NCBI GenBank assembly: GCA_964551475.1
Contig: CAZKCI010000063.1
Location: 1 to 29,972, forward strand
Length of the DNA stretch: 29,972 nt
DNA from: CAZKCI01 sp964551475
GTDB taxonomy: Bacteria > Auribacterota > Erginobacteria > Erginobacterales > CAZKCI01
Reading direction: 5' to 3'
In this document: positions 22,935-29,929 of the stretch, piece after piece
Layout: each line of letters opens with the position of its first letter
Position numbering within the stretch: position 1 is the first letter of the stretch
Translations under genes and position numbers: made by a program
Notes under the pieces: model-generated
The model's database searches: none
Told to the model about the DNA's origin: nothing
What the model saw: only the letters and a program-made list of their open reading frames with translations

Positions 22935-23064
22935 ACTCGGCCGGTGCGCCGGTGGCCGCGGTCCCCGGGGAGATCGGGGATCTGCTCCGGGACAAAGGCG
23001 CGGTGGGGGCTCAGTGGTGCAGCGTCGCCTCGGGCTTGTCCGCTTCGGATCCTCGCCGCTCGCC

Positions 23065-23352
23065 TTACCTCTGCCGCAATTCGTTGAGTTGGACCCAATC
23101 CCCCGGCGCGCGTTCGAACTGCCAGAAGGTCCATCCATTGCAGCTTGTCCGTTGACAGGCCTTCGCGCCGGCCAGCGAGGGAGAAGTATAGATTCCCCCC
23201 CTAACCACCGTCTGACGAATTACCCGCCCTTTTTCATACAAGATCAGAGGAGTATTGGTTTCCGCCGCGATCCGGCGCGCCTGGGCGGCCGCCCGCATCA
23301 GCGCCGGTTCGACTTTCCTTAAATCGGCATCTTTGATCTTCGATGTATTCAC
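23065..23352 (-). CDS. Small antitoxin-like protein with a RAMA/DUF4357-like C-terminus
   Basis: The 95-residue protein has two parts. Residues 1-48 (VEPALMRAAAQARRIA, then TPLILYEKGRVI) resemble small proteins paired with zeta-type toxins. Residues 50-92 resemble the RAMA/DUF4357 domain, with YTSPSLAGAKA, NGWTFW and the LNELR ending. The start overlaps the toxin stop by four bases (ATGA), a usual layout for toxin-antitoxin pairs, though here the toxin comes first. Neutralising activity is inferred from position and size. It ends convergently with cobO, with a 130-bp spacer that holds nothing I recognise. Confidence 0.65.
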   Translation of the reverse strand: MNTSKIKDADLRKVEPALMRAAAQARRIAAETNTPLILYEKGRVIRQTVVRGGIYTSPSLAGAKACQRTSCNGWTFWQFERAPGDWVQLNELRQR

Positions 23353-24251
23353 GCATTCTCTCCTTTATCGATCAGCTGGGGCGCTTTCCCCGAGTTATCG
23401 TAGACCACCCAGGCGTCTACCAGAGACCGATAAATCCTCTGAAAATTCCTTGTCCCCGAGGCATATCGCCGGCGGACGACATCCTCTGGCACCGAATGCC
23501 CCCCCTGAGCTACACGCACGGCCACGCGCTCAAGCGCGATCTCAGCATTCGGCAGGCTGAGATAGACAAGCTTGACGCGATAACCCCGTTCCCTCCACGT
23601 GGGGATCAGTCGAGCATAGAGTAAACCGCTGAGCGTCGTTTCGAAAGCAAAACTCTCGCCGCGCCGGACATGTTCATGAATTTCCCGGAGCATGATCCTT
23701 CCGGCTCGAAGTGCCGCCAGGTCCGGGCGAAATGGATCCAATCCCGCCGCGATCAGGTCGGAATTGACAAAGACCGGACATCCCGCTTCTTTCGGGAGAT
23801 ACTCCCGAGCGAACGTGGTCTTCCCGGCGCCGTTAGGGCCGGCGATGATGACGATCTTCCTGTGTTTTTCATCGATCGTTGGCATCGTATTCCGGGCCGG
23901 GAATCGCTTTGCGCTCACCGACTTTGAACCGGCCGTCGCGATAATCGATCTATCTTTAGCGCATAGATCAGCGCGGCAGGCGTTGCTGCCCACCGTTTTC
24001 ACGACAATCGATTTTATTTCCGGATAGAGGGGATATTCACGGTTAAGGGAAAAATATTTCTGCCGCCCCCTGGTCTCGCCGAGGAAGAGACCCTCCCGAC
24101 AAAGACGTTTGAGTTCCCGAGAAAGATTTCCCGGATCTATACCCACGCGTGAAGCAATATCCCGGAGGTGCAGGTGAGAGTCGGGGTTCGCGAAGAAATA
24201 GGAGAGGAGTCCACCCCTGAGGCGAGATCGGGTTGTGTCGAACATTCTCAT
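23349..24251 (-). CDS. Winged-helix/zeta toxin fusion protein
   Basis: The 300-residue protein joins two unrelated parts. Residues 1-88 are a winged-helix DNA-binding domain (HLHLRDIASRVGIDPGNLSREL, RGRQKYFSLN, YPLYPEIKSIVVKTVG) of the kind normally fused to a minimal nucleotidyltransferase, whose catalytic domain is absent. Residues 89-122 are unrecognised. Residues 123-300 are a zeta toxin-family kinase: Walker A GPNGAGKTT (138-146), NSD (163-165), FAFETTLSG (202-210), QGGHSVP and RRRY near 260. Zeta toxins phosphorylate UDP-N-acetylglucosamine-type sugars. If the true toxin starts at M123 (23885), no ribosome site supports it, whereas ATG 24251 or 24245 joins directly to the operator-promoter. 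AT content here is higher than its neighbours, suggesting horizontal transfer. A short gene following it by ATGA overlap is the likely antitoxin. Confidence 0.82.
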   Translation of the reverse strand: MRMFDTTRSRLRGGLLSYFFANPDSHLHLRDIASRVGIDPGNLSRELKRLCREGLFLGETRGRQKYFSLNREYPLYPEIKSIVVKTVGSNACRADLCAKDRSIIATAGSKSVSAKRFPARNTMPTIDEKHRKIVIIAGPNGAGKTTFAREYLPKEAGCPVFVNSDLIAAGLDPFRPDLAALRAGRIMLREIHEHVRRGESFAFETTLSGLLYARLIPTWRERGYRVKLVYLSLPNAEIALERVAVRVAQGGHSVPEDVVRRRYASGTRNFQRIYRSLVDAWVVYDNSGKAPQLIDKGENA

Positions 24252-24293
24252 TGTTGTCTTATATTACAACATATGTTGTGATATAAGACAACA
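24252..24293. promoter_or_regulatory. 42-bp palindromic operator with embedded promoter for the toxin operon
   Basis: A near-perfect palindrome (20 of 21 base pairs) has outer arms TGTTGTCTTATAT and the inverse, and a core ACAACATATGTTGT at 24266-24279. It starts one base upstream of ATG 24251. On the minus strand it contains TTGTCT and TGTAAT hexamers 17 bp apart, so start of transcription falls about at the translation start (leaderless or nearly so). It is the likely binding site of the adjacent winged-helix domain, giving autorepression. Confidence 0.75.
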
Positions 24294-24347
24294 TAATTTC
24301 GGGAGACCGGATTCGGGAGACCGGGGAGGGACAACAGGGAAGGAGGA

Positions 24348-24372
24348 GCCGCGGACCCGAAGGGTCCGCGGC
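24348..24372. repeat. REP-like hairpin with 11-bp perfect stem
   Basis: GCCGCGGACCC and its inverse flank a GAA loop. The sequence resembles the GTAGCCG-headed REP pair at 3971-4046. It lies just beyond the preA stop and may terminate or stabilise the preTA transcript. Two copies of CGGGAGACCGG lie beside it (about 24299-24324). Confidence 0.6.
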
Positions 24373-24413
24373 TACGAGAGATGCAAAACGCCGGGTCGGG
24401 GGGCCAGCCGGGC

Positions 24414-25661
24414 CTAGCGCGAGACGGGAGGGAGGATTTCCTTCTTGTTCTTGACCGCCTTGTAGGTGATCAGCGGCGGCGCGTCGACCGGGCAGATGAA
24501 GGAGCAGATCATGCAGGAGACGCACTTGTCCTGGTCCTGCTTCGGCCGCCGCTTCTTCCCGTCCCACTCCACGCACTGGCCGCCCGCGTCCTGGCAGACG
24601 ATGTAGCACTGGCCGCAGCCGACGCAGCGGTCGAGATCGTATTCCGCCACCCCCTGCCGCGTGAGGTCGAACTCGTCGGTGTGGTGGATGTTGGGCAGCG
24701 CCTTCCCCACGATCTCCTTCACCTTCTGGTACCCCTTCTCGGCCATGAAGTCGGATAAGCCCTCGCACATGTCCTCGACGATCCGGTGGCCGTAGTGGAT
24801 CACCCCCGTGGTCATCTGGACCAGGGAGGCCCCGACCAATAGGTACTCCACCGCGTCGATCCAGGTCTCGGCCCCGCCGCAGCCGACCAGGGGAAGGCTT
24901 AGTTCCTGGCAGAGGGCGAGGTCGGAGATGAAGCGGAGGCCGATCGGCTTGACCGCCGGGCCGGAGAAGCCGCTGCAGGCGCCCTTCCCGGCGATATTGG
25001 GGAGGGGGACGTAGTCGTCGAGGCCGATCTCCGTGAGCCCCCGCACCGTGTTGATCGCGGTGATCCCGTTCGCCCCGCCCTTCTTGGCGTAGAGGGCCGG
25101 CTCGCACATGTCGGTGATGTTGGGCGTGAGCTTGGCCAGGATCGGGATCTTCACCTTAGCCCGGACCGCCGCGGTGAACTTCTCCACCAGGTCGAAAGCC
25201 TGGCCGACTTTCATCCCCGCCCCCTCCACGGTCATGTGGGGGCAGGAGAAGTTGAGCTCGAGCATGTCGGCGCCGGCGTCCTCCGAGCGCGTCGCCAGCT
25301 CGATCCATTCGTCGAGGGCGAAGCCCATGATGGAGGAGATGACCGGGTGCTTGGGGTAGCGCTTCTTCAGAAAGGCGATGTCGAGGAGGTTGTCTTTAAG
25401 CGGACGGTCGGACGTCTGCTCGACGTTCTGGAGGCCGACGAGCTTCTTGTCGCCGTAGTTGTATCCCGCCATCCGGGGGGAGGGATGGATGATCTTGGTC
25501 TTGTCGATGACGATGGTCTTGAAGGCCACCCCGCCCATCCCGTGCTCGTAGCTGCGGGCGACCATCTCGGCGGTGTTGGAGACGGGGGAGGAGGAGAGGA
25601 GAAACGGGGTCGGGAACTTCACCCCGCACAGCTCGATTGCCAGATCTCTGAGTTTGGCCAT
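24414..25661 (-). CDS. preA: NAD-dependent dihydropyrimidine dehydrogenase, PreA subunit
   Basis: The 415-residue subunit reduces uracil or thymine to the dihydro form. It has the FMN-binding dihydroorotate dehydrogenase-like barrel (SSSPVSNT near 23-30, LELNFSCPHMT at 134-144, LAKLTPN at 175-181, NTVRGLT at 204-210, SGPAVKPIGLRF at 233-244) and two 4Fe-4S clusters at the C-terminus: C346, C349, C352, C356 and C380, C383, C386, C390. The start ATG 25661 has an excellent AGGAGGT site and fits the family; longer frames run into a repeat. It follows preT, from which it is separated by 142 bp containing the inverted repeat at 25696-25796. Direction in the cell (reduction versus oxidation) is by analogy. 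Confidence 0.93.
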   Translation of the reverse strand: MAKLRDLAIELCGVKFPTPFLLSSSPVSNTAEMVARSYEHGMGGVAFKTIVIDKTKIIHPSPRMAGYNYGDKKLVGLQNVEQTSDRPLKDNLLDIAFLKKRYPKHPVISSIMGFALDEWIELATRSEDAGADMLELNFSCPHMTVEGAGMKVGQAFDLVEKFTAAVRAKVKIPILAKLTPNITDMCEPALYAKKGGANGITAINTVRGLTEIGLDDYVPLPNIAGKGACSGFSGPAVKPIGLRFISDLALCQELSLPLVGCGGAETWIDAVEYLLVGASLVQMTTGVIHYGHRIVEDMCEGLSDFMAEKGYQKVKEIVGKALPNIHHTDEFDLTRQGVAEYDLDRCVGCGQCYIVCQDAGGQCVEWDGKKRRPKQDQDKCVSCMICSFICPVDAPPLITYKAVKNKKEILPPVSR

Positions 25662-25695
25662 GGTGGACCTCCTGCGAGCTAGGCTTGGCGACTTC

Positions 25696-25796
25696 TTGCC
25701 ACAAAGGCACGAAGGCACCAAGAACGCTTTATTAATAGGTGCCCAGTGAAGTTTTTTTTCTTCGTGTTCCTTTGTGCCTTGGTGCCTTGGTGGCAA
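25696..25796. repeat. 101-bp inverted-repeat element between preT and preA
   Basis: Two 27-bp arms, 25696-25722 and the inverse at 25770-25796, share the CCACAAAGGCACCAAGG-type motif with about 22 of 27 identical positions. A 47-bp AT-richer middle separates them. A single arm-like copy lies at 6572-6598. The element ends eight bases before the preT stop and begins about 35 bases upstream of the preA start. Confidence 0.8.
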
Positions 25797-25803
25797 AGTC
25801 GGT

Positions 25804-27147
25804 TTATTTCGCCAGTCGGGCGGCGATCCGTTTCGCCGCCTCTTTGCCGTCGGCCACCGCCTGGACCACCAGGGCGGGGCCCCGGACGATGTCCCCCCCC
25901 GCGAAGATCCGCGGGTCGGCGGTGGAGACGCCGTCCTGGCGGACCGCGATGGATCCGTTCTTGGCGAAGGCGATCCGGGAGGAGAGCTCCCGCAGGGAGG
26001 GCTCCGGTCCGGTCCCCACCGCCATGATCACTGCTCCCACCCGGAGCGAGAACTCCGTGCCGGGGACGGCGCGGGCGTTCGACGGGACGAAGAGTTTCGG
26101 CCGCACCCATTCCGTTTCCGTTCCCTTCACCCCCGTCACCCGGCCGCGGCGCCCGACGATCTCGGTCAGCTGGCACTGGGGCTTGAGGATGACGAAATTG
26201 TCCCGGGCGAGCTGGAGGTCGTCCTGATCGGCCGGGATCTCGGCCAAGGATTCGAGGCAGATGGAGTAGACCTTCTTCGCTCCCAGGGCTTTGGCGGTGG
26301 TGGCGATGTCCATCGCCACCGATCCTCCGCCGATGATGGCGACGTTCTTGTTTTTTACTAGTCCCGCCGCTTGGGCGGGGGAGCCCCGGCGGACGGACTC
26401 CAGGAACTCAGCGGCGGTGGCGACGCCCACGAGGTCGCTCCCCGGAATCCTGACTTTCCGCGGCGACCAGAGGCCGGGGGCGACGAAGACCGCCTGGAAC
26501 CCCTGCTTGAAGAGCTTGTCCACGCCCTGGGGGCCGATCCTGTTTTTGCAGTGGAAGACCACGCCGAGCTTTTTCAGGTCCTCGATCTCGCGGTCGAGGA
26601 AGGCGGAATTCAGGCGGAATTCCGGGACGCCGTAGCGAAGCACGCCGCCCGCTTTTTCCCGGGCTTCGAAGACGGCGACCGCAAAGCCGTTTTTTGCGAG
26701 CTCCGCGGCGCCGGCGAGGCCGGCCGGCCCCGATCCGACGACGGCGACTTTTATCTCGTTGGCCGGCGCCTTCTCCACGGGGAAGAAGCCGGTGTCCCAG
26801 CCGTATTCGACCAGGAAACGCTGGAGGTCGCCGATCTCGATCGGGCGGTCGATCTCGGTGGCGCTGCAGGCCTTCTGGCAGAGGCGGCTCACCGGGCAGA
26901 CCACGCCGCAGACGCCGCCCAGGATGTTGTTCTCCTTGATCGTGCGCACCGCCCCCTTGATGTTCCGGAAGCGGAGCTTGCGGATGAAAGTCCCCGGGTC
27001 GGTCTTGGCCGGGCATTCGGCGCTGCAGGGAGCGTCGTGGCAGAGGAGGCAGCGCGACGCCTCCTGGATCGCCTGGGAGAGGGTGAAGACCGCCCTCATG
27101 TTGGAGAGACCCTCGAGCCTGTTGGTCTTCCTGGTGGCTGATTTCAA
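25804..27147 (-). CDS. preT: NAD-dependent dihydropyrimidine dehydrogenase, PreT subunit
   Basis: The 447-residue flavoprotein passes electrons from NADH to PreA. Its N-terminal part holds Cys-rich motifs for Fe-S centres (CLLCHDAPCSAECP near 33-46, CGVVCPVSRLCQKAC near 80-94). An FAD-binding VAVVGSGPAGLAGA follows near 134-147, and an NAD-binding VAIIGGGSVAMD comes later. The family includes GltD; pairing with PreA identifies it. I use TTG 27147 as start because GGGAGGTG lies at good spacing, while the first ATG (27099) has none. Its promoter and leader hairpin are at 27188-27261. Confidence 0.92.
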   Translation of the reverse strand: MKSATRKTNRLEGLSNMRAVFTLSQAIQEASRCLLCHDAPCSAECPAKTDPGTFIRKLRFRNIKGAVRTIKENNILGGVCGVVCPVSRLCQKACSATEIDRPIEIGDLQRFLVEYGWDTGFFPVEKAPANEIKVAVVGSGPAGLAGAAELAKNGFAVAVFEAREKAGGVLRYGVPEFRLNSAFLDREIEDLKKLGVVFHCKNRIGPQGVDKLFKQGFQAVFVAPGLWSPRKVRIPGSDLVGVATAAEFLESVRRGSPAQAAGLVKNKNVAIIGGGSVAMDIATTAKALGAKKVYSICLESLAEIPADQDDLQLARDNFVILKPQCQLTEIVGRRGRVTGVKGTETEWVRPKLFVPSNARAVPGTEFSLRVGAVIMAVGTGPEPSLRELSSRIAFAKNGSIAVRQDGVSTADPRIFAGGDIVRGPALVVQAVADGKEAAKRIAARLAK

Positions 27148-27187
27148 CGTGGCACCTCCCGGTCCTGGTCTGGCGTCGTGTCTTGAC

Positions 27188-27261
27188 GGCTCCGGATCGG
27201 ACGAGCGGCATTCGCCGCGGAGCCGACCGGATTATAATATTTGTCGCCGCCGAATAGTCAA
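27188..27261 (-). promoter_or_regulatory. Promoter and 5' hairpin of preT-preA
   Basis: On the minus strand TTGACT (27261-27256) is followed by TATTAT at 16 bp (27239-27234), overlapping an exact TATAAT (27236-27231) at 19 bp. The expected start is near 27224-27227. A hairpin from 27224 to 27188 (outer GGCTCC/GGAGCC, inner GCGGC-GAAT-GCCGC) forms at once. About 40 nt remain before the TTG start. Confidence 0.6.
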
Positions 27262-27289
27262 GAAAGATGCGCCGATGGGGGTGCCAACT

Positions 27290-27332
27290 CCGAATTGCCT
27301 CGAGGGCCGGCCAGGCCCTCGAGGCAATTCGG
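27290..27332. repeat. Perfect 19-bp inverted repeat in the preT/kinase spacer
   Basis: CCGAATTGCCTCGAGGGCC and its exact inverse are separated by five bases (GGCCA). It lies 12 bp upstream of the -35 of the uridine-kinase-like gene. It may be another dispersed palindrome or an operator. Confidence 0.75.
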
Positions 27333-27343
27333 ACAATTCGGGC

Positions 27344-27371
27344 TTGACACCCTCCGGCGCTGACTTAAGAT
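27344..27371 (+). promoter_or_regulatory. Candidate promoter of the uridine-kinase-like gene
   Basis: An exact TTGACA (27344-27349) is followed after 16 bp by TAAGAT (27366-27371). The start codon lies 45 bp downstream of the -10. Confidence 0.5.
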
Positions 27372-27415
27372 TCCATTCCCCGTCATACCTCAGAGCAACC
27401 GAAGGAGCCGAGACC

Positions 27416-28471
27416 ATGGTCGCCAGAAAGAAAACCGCGCCGAAAGTCACCTGGGAAGAGCTGTACGAGATGGAGATCGTGAAGAAGGCCCGCGCCTGGA
27501 ACCGGGTGCGGGACGTGGACACGATCGAGGGGATCAACCGGAGGATGCGCTTCGGAGGCTACCGGGAGGTCATCCGGGACGCCGACCGGGCCTACGGCGG
27601 CGCGATCTGGAAGGCCGCCGCGGAGATCCTGGAGAACCGGGACCGGGTCCGGATCGTGATCGTGGCCGGCCCCAGCTCCTCGGGCAAGACCACCACCGCG
27701 ATCAAGCTCTGCGAGTCGCTCCAGGCCATGGGGGATAACCTCCAGCTTCTGGCCATGGACAACTATTTCTGGAACCTGAAGGACCAGCCCAAGGACGAGT
27801 TCGGGGACCACAACTTCGAGACCCCGGAGGCGCTGGACAAGAAAACGATCAACCGGAACCTGACCGATCTCCTCTCCGGCGCCGAGGCCGACATCCCGAT
27901 CTACAACTTCAAGACCGGCCGGCGGGAGGAGAAGGGGAGAAAGATGCTTCTCGCGCCGGGCCAGCTCCTGGTGATCGAGGGGCTCCACGCCCTCCATTCG
28001 GACATGACGGAGGGGATCGATCCGCCCTCCCAGTTCCGGGTCTACATCGAGGCCATCTGCCAGCTCAAGGACGGCCGGGGCGATTTCATCCCCTGGACCG
28101 ATATCCGCCTTCTCCGGCGGATGGTCCGGGACAATCTCCACCGCAACTATCCCCCCCTGAAGACGATCGGCCACTGGCACTACGTCCGCCAGGCGGAGAA
28201 GGCGCACATCGTCCCCTTCATCAAGGCCGCCGACGCCGTGGTCAACGGCTACCTCCCCTACGAGCTCCCGGTGCACAAGAAGTATCTCTATCAGAGCCTC
28301 AAGGATGCGGTGGAGCATTTCGGCGACGCCCAGGGGAGGGAGGACGCCTTGAAACGGGCTTCCCGCTGCCTCTCCTATCTCGAGGCGGTGGATCTTCTCG
28401 AGGACGACTCGATCATCCCTCCCACCTCCCTCCTCCGGGAGTTCATCGGGGGGAGCGCGTATAATTCTTAG
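27416..28471 (+). CDS. Uridine kinase-like (phosphoribulokinase/uridine kinase family) protein
   Basis: The 351-residue P-loop kinase has Walker A GPSSSGKT (85-92), MDNYFWN (114-120), PIYNFKTGRR (161-170) as the family's YDF-type substrate motif, and VIEGLHAL. It would phosphorylate a nucleoside such as uridine with ATP or GTP. Many bacterial relatives are about 550 residues and start with TGS and tRNA-synthetase-like domains; this protein lacks those and has an 80-residue helical N-terminus. AAGGAG lies before ATG 27416. It follows a promoter and is divergent from preT. The neighbouring PreTA degradation enzymes make a pyrimidine-salvage role reasonable, but the substrate is not shown. Confidence 0.83.
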   Translation: MVARKKTAPKVTWEELYEMEIVKKARAWNRVRDVDTIEGINRRMRFGGYREVIRDADRAYGGAIWKAAAEILENRDRVRIVIVAGPSSSGKTTTAIKLCESLQAMGDNLQLLAMDNYFWNLKDQPKDEFGDHNFETPEALDKKTINRNLTDLLSGAEADIPIYNFKTGRREEKGRKMLLAPGQLLVIEGLHALHSDMTEGIDPPSQFRVYIEAICQLKDGRGDFIPWTDIRLLRRMVRDNLHRNYPPLKTIGHWHYVRQAEKAHIVPFIKAADAVVNGYLPYELPVHKKYLYQSLKDAVEHFGDAQGREDALKRASRCLSYLEAVDLLEDDSIIPPTSLLREFIGGSAYNS

Positions 28472-28482
28472 AGAAGACATCG

Positions 28483-28517
28483 GTCATTTATCATTTGTCA
28501 GTTGTCATTTATCATTG
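28483..28517. repeat. 7-bp tandem repeat, five units (GTCATTT-like)
   Basis: Five consecutive units, GTCATTT, ATCATTT, GTCAGTT, GTCATTT and ATCATTG, lie between the kinase-like and TPR genes. Repeats of this kind are scattered in many genomes. No function is evident. Confidence 0.75.
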
Positions 28518-28566
28518 AAACCGGGAGGGGCCGTTCGCCTACCAATCCTTCCGGGGGGACCGCGGG

Positions 28567-29925
28567 ATGAAAGACATTTCCCAACTGGGGCTGAAGCTGG
28601 AGAGCGATCCGGAGAAGACCGCTTACCAGAAGGTCCTCTCCCATCCCGATCGCCCCGACGGCTACCGGGCGCTGGCCCGTCTGCTCAAAAAGGGCGCCGA
28701 TCGGGAGCGGGCGGAGGCGGTGCTCTCCCTCGCGGAGAGCCTCTTCCCCGACGACCGCCTGACCCTGGAGGAGCTCTCGGTTCACTGCGAGGAGACGGGG
28801 CGGACCGACCGGGCCGTCGAGCTCTGCCGCCGGCTGATCGAACGGGGGGATTCCTGGGCCGCCTACACCCAGCTCGCCCGGATTCACAAGAACCGGGGCG
28901 ACCCCGCCGCCGCCGTCGCCCTCCTGCAGTCGGTGCCGGAAGGCCATCCCTTCAAAGTCCGGACCTATCCCGTCCTCTTCGCGCTGCTCTTCGTGATGAA
29001 CGACCACCGCCGCGGGATCCAGAATCTGGAGGAAGCGATCCGGGTCTGCGGCCCCAGCCATCGCCTGGTCAAGGACCTGGGCCGCCTGCAGATGAAGATG
29101 GGCCGGAAGCAGGAAGCCATCGCCTCGTTGGCCCGGGCTCTGGAATACCAGCCCGACGATCTGGACGCCGTGAAGCTGATCGGTCTGGCCCATCTCGACG
29201 TGGGGGAGTACGACCAGGCCCGCGCCCGTTTCCGGGAGATCCTCGCCCGCCAGCCGGACTCCTTTCAGGCGATGATCCAGCTCGCCGAGCTCTGCCTCCA
29301 TGAGCACAAGCTCGAGGAAGCGAAGGAATGGCTGGACCGGATCCGGGCGGTCCAGGAGAGAAAAGGGTGCCCGGCCGACTCCCGCTCCAAGCTGGCCCTG
29401 GGCGAGTACTGGGTGAAAAAGGGGGAGCCGTCCCGGGCGATCCCGATCACGCTGGAGGGGATCCGGGAGACGCCGTTTTACTACCCGATGGAGCTTCGGC
29501 ACGCCTACAGCGTTCTCGAGGAGGCCTGCCGGGGTGTCCGGGATGACTGCCGGACCCAACTCTGTTCCGAGATCCGCGCCGCCCTGGCGCGGGACCCCGA
29601 CGTCTTCTCCGCCCTGACCCGCTTGGCGGGCCAGCTCAAGGAGAAGGGCTCTCTTCTGCAGGCCAAGGAGATCCTGGAGCACCTCCTCCTCACCTTCCCG
29701 GGCAACGCCCTCATCCTGGTGGAGCTCGCGGAGACGCAATTCCGGCGCGGGATGTTCGAGTCCGCCGTCCAGATCGCCCGTGCCGCCGCCCGCGCACCCG
29801 CCGGGTCTTTCGCCCGTGATCGCGCCCGGGCGCTCAAGCTCCTGTCCGTCGTCCATCGCCAGATGGGCGACGAGGCGTCCGCGGCGGAGTGCGAACGCCA
29901 AGCCAGGGAAATTGTGGAAAAATAG
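28567..29925 (+). CDS. Tetratricopeptide-repeat protein
   Basis: The 452-residue, mostly helical protein is built of TPR-like units of about 34 residues from near residue 15 to the end, for example GRKQEAIASLARALEYQPDD, GEYDQARARFREILARQPDS and GSLLQAKEILEHLLLTFPGN. It has no signal peptide or membrane span, so it should act in the cytoplasm as a protein-binding scaffold; no partner can be named. A GGGGGG run precedes the start. An exact TATAAT (28460-28465) lies in the end of the kinase-like gene without a -35. Five bases after it, a further gene starts, suggesting one transcript. Confidence 0.85.
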   Translation: MKDISQLGLKLESDPEKTAYQKVLSHPDRPDGYRALARLLKKGADRERAEAVLSLAESLFPDDRLTLEELSVHCEETGRTDRAVELCRRLIERGDSWAAYTQLARIHKNRGDPAAAVALLQSVPEGHPFKVRTYPVLFALLFVMNDHRRGIQNLEEAIRVCGPSHRLVKDLGRLQMKMGRKQEAIASLARALEYQPDDLDAVKLIGLAHLDVGEYDQARARFREILARQPDSFQAMIQLAELCLHEHKLEEAKEWLDRIRAVQERKGCPADSRSKLALGEYWVKKGEPSRAIPITLEGIRETPFYYPMELRHAYSVLEEACRGVRDDCRTQLCSEIRAALARDPDVFSALTRLAGQLKEKGSLLQAKEILEHLLLTFPGNALILVELAETQFRRGMFESAVQIARAAARAPAGSFARDRARALKLLSVVHRQMGDEASAAECERQAREIVEK

Positions 29926-29929
29926 AAAC

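Noticed and set aside
25662..25796. N-terminal extension of PreA
   Set aside because: The extension is translated repeat sequence (RHQGTKEHEEK type) and the AGGAGGT site marks ATG 25661.
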